Under the pieces are notes generated by a model that saw only the letters and a list, made by a program, of their open reading frames with translations, ran no database searches and had not been told where the DNA came from. A program made the position numbers and the translations under genes. Source: Nematostella vectensis (Eukaryota > Cnidaria > Anthozoa > Actiniaria > Edwardsiidae). From it: a DNA stretch of 64,000 nucleotides. Each line of letters begins with the position of its first letter. Positions within the stretch are counted from its first letter, which is position 1. Below are positions 59,005-64,000 of this stretch, piece after piece. The stretch covers positions 17,354,639 to 17,418,638 of the forward strand of contig NC_064039.1 in the NCBI RefSeq assembly GCF_932526225.1, written 5' to 3'.

Positions 59005-60240
59005 GTACACATATTACCTAGCTCTTGAAACCCTGTGACTGGTTGAACCGTCCCCTAAAACCCTGCACCTCCAAGACCAAGCCATTGATACCCTCTACCC
59101 CTGTGTACCCACTCATTTATAACTTGCACCCCTATGACCTAGTTCTTGATATCATTGACCCTTATTACCATCCCTTGAAGTCTAGTACCCGTTTGACCAA
59201 CTCTTGTTACCCTGTACACCTGTCACCTCACCCACTAACTCACTTATCTTAACGTCCCCTTCACGTCCTTATCTTAACACCCCTGAAAAAATCCCAAGTT
59301 AATCTGACCTGGATTCGAACCACGGGCCTCTTGTTTGAGAAGCGAAGCTAGTACAACTGAGCTATCGCGTCACTCTCTTGAAAACTAGAAGTAACTACCG
59401 TATAGCCTTGTTTACCCAGCCTTATAAGGTTTAGAGTAGTTTTTCCTTGATATCTCGAGAGTGGCGCTATGGCTCAGTGGTACGGGCTTCGCTTCTCAAG
59501 CAAACGGGCAAGGGTTCGAATCCAGGTAAGATAAACTAGAGACTTTTTCAGGGGTGTTAAGGTAAGGACAGTGGCATTAGGGGGTGGGTGCACAGGGGAA
59601 AAGGGTATAAACGGCAGGGTCACAGGTGAGCAAGTTGGTAAGCGCTTGGTCATACATGGGTAAAGGGTAGTTATGTGATTAGGTGTCATAGGGGTGTAGG
59701 TCAGTTAGGGATGGGTAGGCAGGGATATGGGGTAGTTAGTGCTAGGTCATAGGGGTGTAGCTTTGTTAGGGGTTGGTACTCAGGGGTATAGGGTAGTAAG
59801 TGCTAAGTCATAGGGGTGTAACTTAGTTAGCGGTGGGTACCCATGGGTATAGGGTAGTTAGTGCTAGGTCGTAGGGGTGTAGCTTAGCTAAGTGTATGTA
59901 CTCAGGGGTATAGGCTACTTAGTGCTAGGACATAGGGGTGTAGTTTAGTTAGGAGTGGGTACACAGGGTTATAGGGGTGTAGTTTAGTTAGGGTATGGTT
60001 TTAAGGGGTATAGGGTAGTTAGTGCTACGTCACAGGGGTGTAGCTTAGCAAGGGTTGGGTACTCAGGGGTAAAGTGTAGTTATTGCTAGGTCATAGGGGT
60101 GAGGCTCAGTTAGGGGTAGGTATTCAGGAGTATAGCTTAGTTAGTGCTAGGTCGTAGGGGTGAAGCTTAGTTAGGCGTGGATACTCAGGGATATAGGGTA
60201 GCTATTATTATTAATTATTATTATTATTAATTATTATAAT
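59005..60240. repeat. unit 29, 1236 bp
   Basis: tRNA-like: minus 59286-59371 (A box TAGCTCAGTTG, GACGCGA start); plus 59463-59548 (GGGCAAGGG before the B box core). Confidence 0.92.
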
Positions 60241-61474
60241 GTACCCATATTAACTAGCTCTTGACACCCTGTGACTGGTTGAACCGTCCCCTAAAACCCT
60301 GCACCTCCAAGACCAAGCCATTGATACCCTCTACCCCTGTGTACCAACTCATTTATAACTTGCACCCCTATGACCTAGTTCTTGATATCATTGACCCTTA
60401 TTACCATCCCTTGACGTCTAGTACCAGTTTGACCAATTCTTGTTACCCTGTACACCTGTTACCACACCCACTAACTCACTTATCTTAACGTCCCCTTCAC
60501 GTCCTTATCTTAACACCCCCGAAAAAAATCCCAAGTTAATCTGACCTGGATTCGACTCACGGGCCTCTTGTTTGAGAAGCGAAGCCCGTACCACTGAGCT
60601 ATCGCGCCATTCTCTTGAAAACTAGAAGTAACTACCGTATAGCCTTGTTTACCCAGCCTTATAAGGTATACAGTAGTTTTTCCTTGATATCTCGTGAGTG
60701 GCGCTATGGCTCAGTGGTGCGGGCTTCGCTTCTCAAGCAAACGGGCCAGGGTTCGAATCCAGGTAAGATAAACTAGAGACTTTTTCAGAGGTGTTAAGGT
60801 AAGGACGGTGGCATTAGGGGGTGAGTGCACAGGGGAAAAGGATATAAACGGCAGGGTCACAGATGTGCAAGTTGGTAAGCGCTTGGTCCTACATGGGTAA
60901 AGGGTAGTTATGTGATTAGGTGTCATAGGGGTGTAGGTCAGTTAGGGATGGGTAGGCAGGGATATGGGGTAGTAAGTGCTAGGTCATAGGGGTGTAGCTT
61001 TGTTAGGGGTTTGTACTCAGGGGTATAGGGTAGTAAGTGCTAAGTCATAGGGGTGTAACTTAGTTAGCGGTGGGTACCTTTTGGTATAGGGTAGTTAGTG
61101 CTAAGTCGTAGGGGTGTAGCTTAGCTAGGTGTATGTACTTAGGGGTATAGGCTACTTAGTGCTAGGACATAGGGGTGTAGTTTAGTTAGGAGTGGGTACA
61201 CAGGGTTAGAGGGGTGTAGTTTAGTTAGGGTATGGTTTTAAGGGGTATAGGGTAGTTAGTGCTACGTCACAGGGGTGTAGCTTAGCAAGGGTTGGGTACT
61301 CAGGGGTAAAGTGTAGTTATTGCTAGGTCATAGGGGTGAGGCTCAGTTAGGGGTAGGTATTCAGGAGTATAGCGTAGTTAGTGCTAGGTCGTAGGGGTGT
61401 AGCTTAGTTAGGCGTGGATACTCAGGGATATAGGGTAGCTATTATTATTAATTATTAGTATTAATTATTATAAT
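60241..61474. repeat. unit 30, 1234 bp
   Basis: tRNA-like: minus 60523-60608 (B box GAGTCGAATCC); plus 60700-60785 (CAGTGGTGCGGG variant). Confidence 0.92.
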
Positions 61475-63090
61475 GTATCCATATTACCTAGCTCTTGAAA
61501 CCCTGTGACTGGTTGAACCATCCCCTAAAACCCTGCACCTCCAAGACCAAGCCATTGATACCCTCTACCCCTGTGTACCCACTCATTTATAACTTGCACC
61601 CCTATGACCTAGTTCTTGATATCATTGACCCTTATTACAATCCCTTGAAGTCTAGTACCCGTTTGACCAACTCTTGTTACCCTGTACACCTGTCACCTCA
61701 CCCACTAACTCACTTATCTTAACGTCCCCTTAACGTCCTTATCTTAACACCCATGAAAAAAAACCAAGTTGATCTGACCTGGATTCGAACCAGAAGCCTC
61801 TTGTTTGAGAAGCGAAGCCCGTACCACTGAGCTATCGCTCCACTCTCTTGAAAACTAGAAGTAACTACCGTATAGCCTTGTTTACCCAGCCTTATTAGGT
61901 ATAGAGTAGTTTTTCCTTGATATCTCGAGAGTGGCGCTATGGCTCAGTGGTACGGGCTTCGCTTCTCAAGCAAACGGGCCAGGGTTCGAATCCAGGTAAG
62001 ATAAACTAGAGACTTTTTCAGGGGTGTTAAGGTAAGGACGGTGGCATTAGGGGTTGGGTGCACAGGGGAAAATGATATAAACGGCAGGGTCACAGGTGTG
62101 CAAGTTGGTAAGCGCTTGGTCATACATGGGTAAAGGGTAGTTATGTGATTAGGTGTCATAGGGGTGTAGGTCAGTTAGGATGGGTAGGCAGGGATATAGG
62201 GTGGTAAGTGCTAGCTCATAGGGGTGTAGCTTTGTTAGGGGTTGGAACTCAGGGGTATAGGGTAGTAAGTGCTAAGTCATAGGGGTGTAACTTAGTTAGC
62301 GGTGGGTACCCATGGGTATAGGGTAGTTAGTGCTAGGTCGTAGGTGTGTAGCTTAGCTAAGTGTATGTACTTAGGGGTATAGGCTACTTAGTGCTAGGAC
62401 ATGGGGGTGTAGTTTAGTTAGGAGTGGGTACACAGGGTTAGAGGGGTGTAGTTTAGTTAGGGTATGGTTTTAAGGGGTATAGGGTAGTTAGTGCTACGTC
62501 ACAGGGGTGTAGCTTAGCAAGGGTTGGGTACTCAGGGGTAAAGTATAGTTATTGCTAGGTCATAGGGGTGAGGCTCAGTTAGGGGTAGGTATTCAGGAGT
62601 ATAGCGTAGTTAGTGCTAGGTAGTAGGGGTGTAGCTTAGTTAGGCGTGGATACTCAGGGATATAGGGTAGCTATTATTATTAATTGTCATTATTAATTGT
62701 CATTATTAATTGTCATTATTAATTATTAATTGTCATTATTGATTGCCATTATTAATTGTTATTATTAATTATTAATTATCAATTGCCATTATTAATTATT
62801 AATTGCCATTATTAATTTTTAATTGCCATTACTAATTATTAATTGTCATTATTAATTATTAATTGTCATTATTAATTATTAATTGTCATTATTAATTATT
62901 AATTGTCATTATTAATTATTTATTATTAATTGTCATTATTAATTATTAATAATTAATAGTCATTATTAATTATTAATTATTAATTGTCATTATTAATTAT
63001 TAATTGTCATTATTGATTGTCATTAATTATAAAATGTCATTATTTATTATTAATTGTCATTATTAATTATTAATTATTAATTATTATCAT
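61475..63090. repeat. unit 31, 1616 bp, long AT tail
   Basis: tRNA-like: minus 61756-61841 (GGAGCGA start, AGAAGCC variant); plus 61933-62018 (consensus). Close to units 5 and 6. Confidence 0.92.
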
Positions 63091-64000
63091 GTACCCATTT
63101 TACCTAGCTCTTGAAACCCTGTGACTGGTTGAACCATCCCCTAAAACCCTGCACCTCCAAGACCAAGCCATTGATACCCTCTACCCCTGTGTACCCACTC
63201 ATTTATAACTTGCACCTCTATGACCTAGTTCTTGATATCATTGACCCTTCTTACCATACCTTGAAGTCTAGTACCCGTTTGACAAACTCTTGTTACCCTG
63301 TACACCTGTCAACTCACCCACTAACTCACTTATCTTAACGTCCACTTAACGTCCTTATCTTAACACCCCTGAAAAAAACCCAAGTTGATCTGACCTGGAT
63401 TCGAACCACGGGCCTCATGTTTGAGAAGCGAAGCCCGTACCACTGAGCTATCGCGCCACTCTCTTGAAAACTAGAAGTAACTACCGTATAGCCTTGTTTA
63501 CCCAGCCTTATAAGGTATAGAGTAGTTTTTTCTTGATATCTCGAGAGTGGGGCTATGGCTCAGTGGTACGGGCTTCGCTTCTCAAGCAAACGGGCCAGGG
63601 TTCGAATCCAGGTAAGATAAACTAGAGACTTTTTCAGGGGTGTTAAGGTAAGGATGGTGGCATTGGGGGGTGGGTGCACAGGGGAAAAGGATATAAACGG
63701 CTGGGTCACAGGTGTGCAAGTTGGTAAGCGCTTGGTCATACATGGGTAAAGGGTAGTTATGTGATTAGGTGTCATAGGGGTGTAGGTCAGTTGGGGATGG
63801 GTAGGCAGGGATATGGGGTAGTAAGTGCTAGGTCATAGGGGTGTAGCTTTGTTAGGGGTTGGTACTCAGGGGTATAGGGTAGTAAGTGCTAAGTCATAGG
63901 GGTGTAACTTAGTTTGCGGTGGGTACCTATGGGTATAGGGTAGTTAGTGCTAGGTCGTAGGGGTGTAGCTTAGCTAGGTGTATGTACTTAAGGGTATAGG
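63091..64000. repeat. unit 32, cut by the window edge (910 bp)
   Basis: tRNA-like: minus 63372-63457; plus 63549-63634 with GGGGCTA start. Ends in the G-rich arm. Nearest relative by eye is unit 7. Confidence 0.92.

Larger units (their letters stand above)
20303..64000. repeat. macrosatellite array, 32 units, continues past right edge
   Basis: Units are counted from a GTACCCATATTACCTAGCTC start. Most are 1172-1658 bp. The plan is: a C-rich left arm of about 280 bp, tRNA-like gene on minus, a spacer of about 91 bp, tRNA-like gene on plus, a G-rich arm of 61-bp subrepeats (about 9 in most units), then an AT-rich tail. Unit 1 lacks the core. The left edge is the diverged copy near 20000. Arm sequences are inverted homologues, so each unit is a large imperfect palindrome. 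Short recurring frames (75 codons on plus, 71 on minus) are by-products of the repeat. Confidence 0.97.

Noticed and set aside
20323-63338. A 75-codon plus-strand frame repeated in nearly every satellite unit
   Set aside because: It usually starts at TTG, lies in the C-rich arm, varies freely in residues and is explained by repeat copying.
21568-63775. A 71-codon minus-strand frame repeated in nearly every unit
   Set aside because: It overlaps the plus-strand tRNA-like gene and 61-bp repeats antisense; its conservation follows the DNA repeat. A coding test across units would be decisive.
20303-64000. Functional tRNA-Leu(CAA) or tRNA-Glu gene cluster
   Set aside because: The acceptor stems do not pair, the variable loop is too short for Leu, and a Glu reading of the loop needs a worse anticodon stem.

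Overview
The window is eukaryotic, almost certainly metazoan DNA. It has spliced-exon signals, AT-rich intergenic sequence, three Ty3/gypsy-type LTR retrotransposons, a Penelope-like hammerhead repeat and a large tandem satellite. The retroelement style, with an N-terminal C2H2 finger in a fused gag-pol and two elements sharing the same primer-binding motif, fits a marine invertebrate such as an anthozoan cnidarian. That placement is inference and the species is not identified. No bacterial features were seen.

Region 1 (1-3396, minus strand) is the 5' part of an LTR retrotransposon. Its gag-protease-RT-RNase H frame is open for all 1045 visible codons and runs off the left edge of the window. 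Region 2 (3397-11240) is a host segment ('A') that also occurs as a diverged copy 'B' at 17225-18215. Copy A is split by a 2.5-kb insert with short inverted ends (3632-6174) and by a complete but dead Ty3/gypsy element (6506-10879) with 97/98-bp LTRs and a GTTTC target duplication. Copy B shows the empty site. Region 3 (11353-19434) holds two phase-compatible candidate exons of an unrecognised host gene. Between them lie a hammerhead-core palindrome and a third, 3'-truncated, mutated gypsy element (12880-15813).

Region 4 (about 20000-64000, continuing off the right edge) is a macrosatellite of 32 units, mostly 1.17-1.66 kb. Nearly every unit has the same plan: a C-rich left arm, a minus-strand tRNA-like gene, a 91-bp spacer centred on CCTTATAAGG, a plus-strand tRNA-like gene, a G-rich arm of 61-bp subrepeats, and an AT-rich tail that is either short or a 380-440-bp block of a 20-bp repeat. 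The tRNA-like genes have perfect-consensus A and B boxes and each ends at a T-run at the same distance. The array therefore carries about 62 head-to-head, divergent Pol III-type transcription units. Six-unit blocks of 8455 bp (35460-43914 and 43915-52369) are repeated in tandem with only two base differences noticed by eye.

The short conserved reading frames inside the satellite mostly use non-ATG starts and are not treated as genes. The strongest candidate for something undescribed is the satellite itself: a long dyad-symmetric repeat built around paired divergent tRNA-derived promoters, with a higher-order structure.
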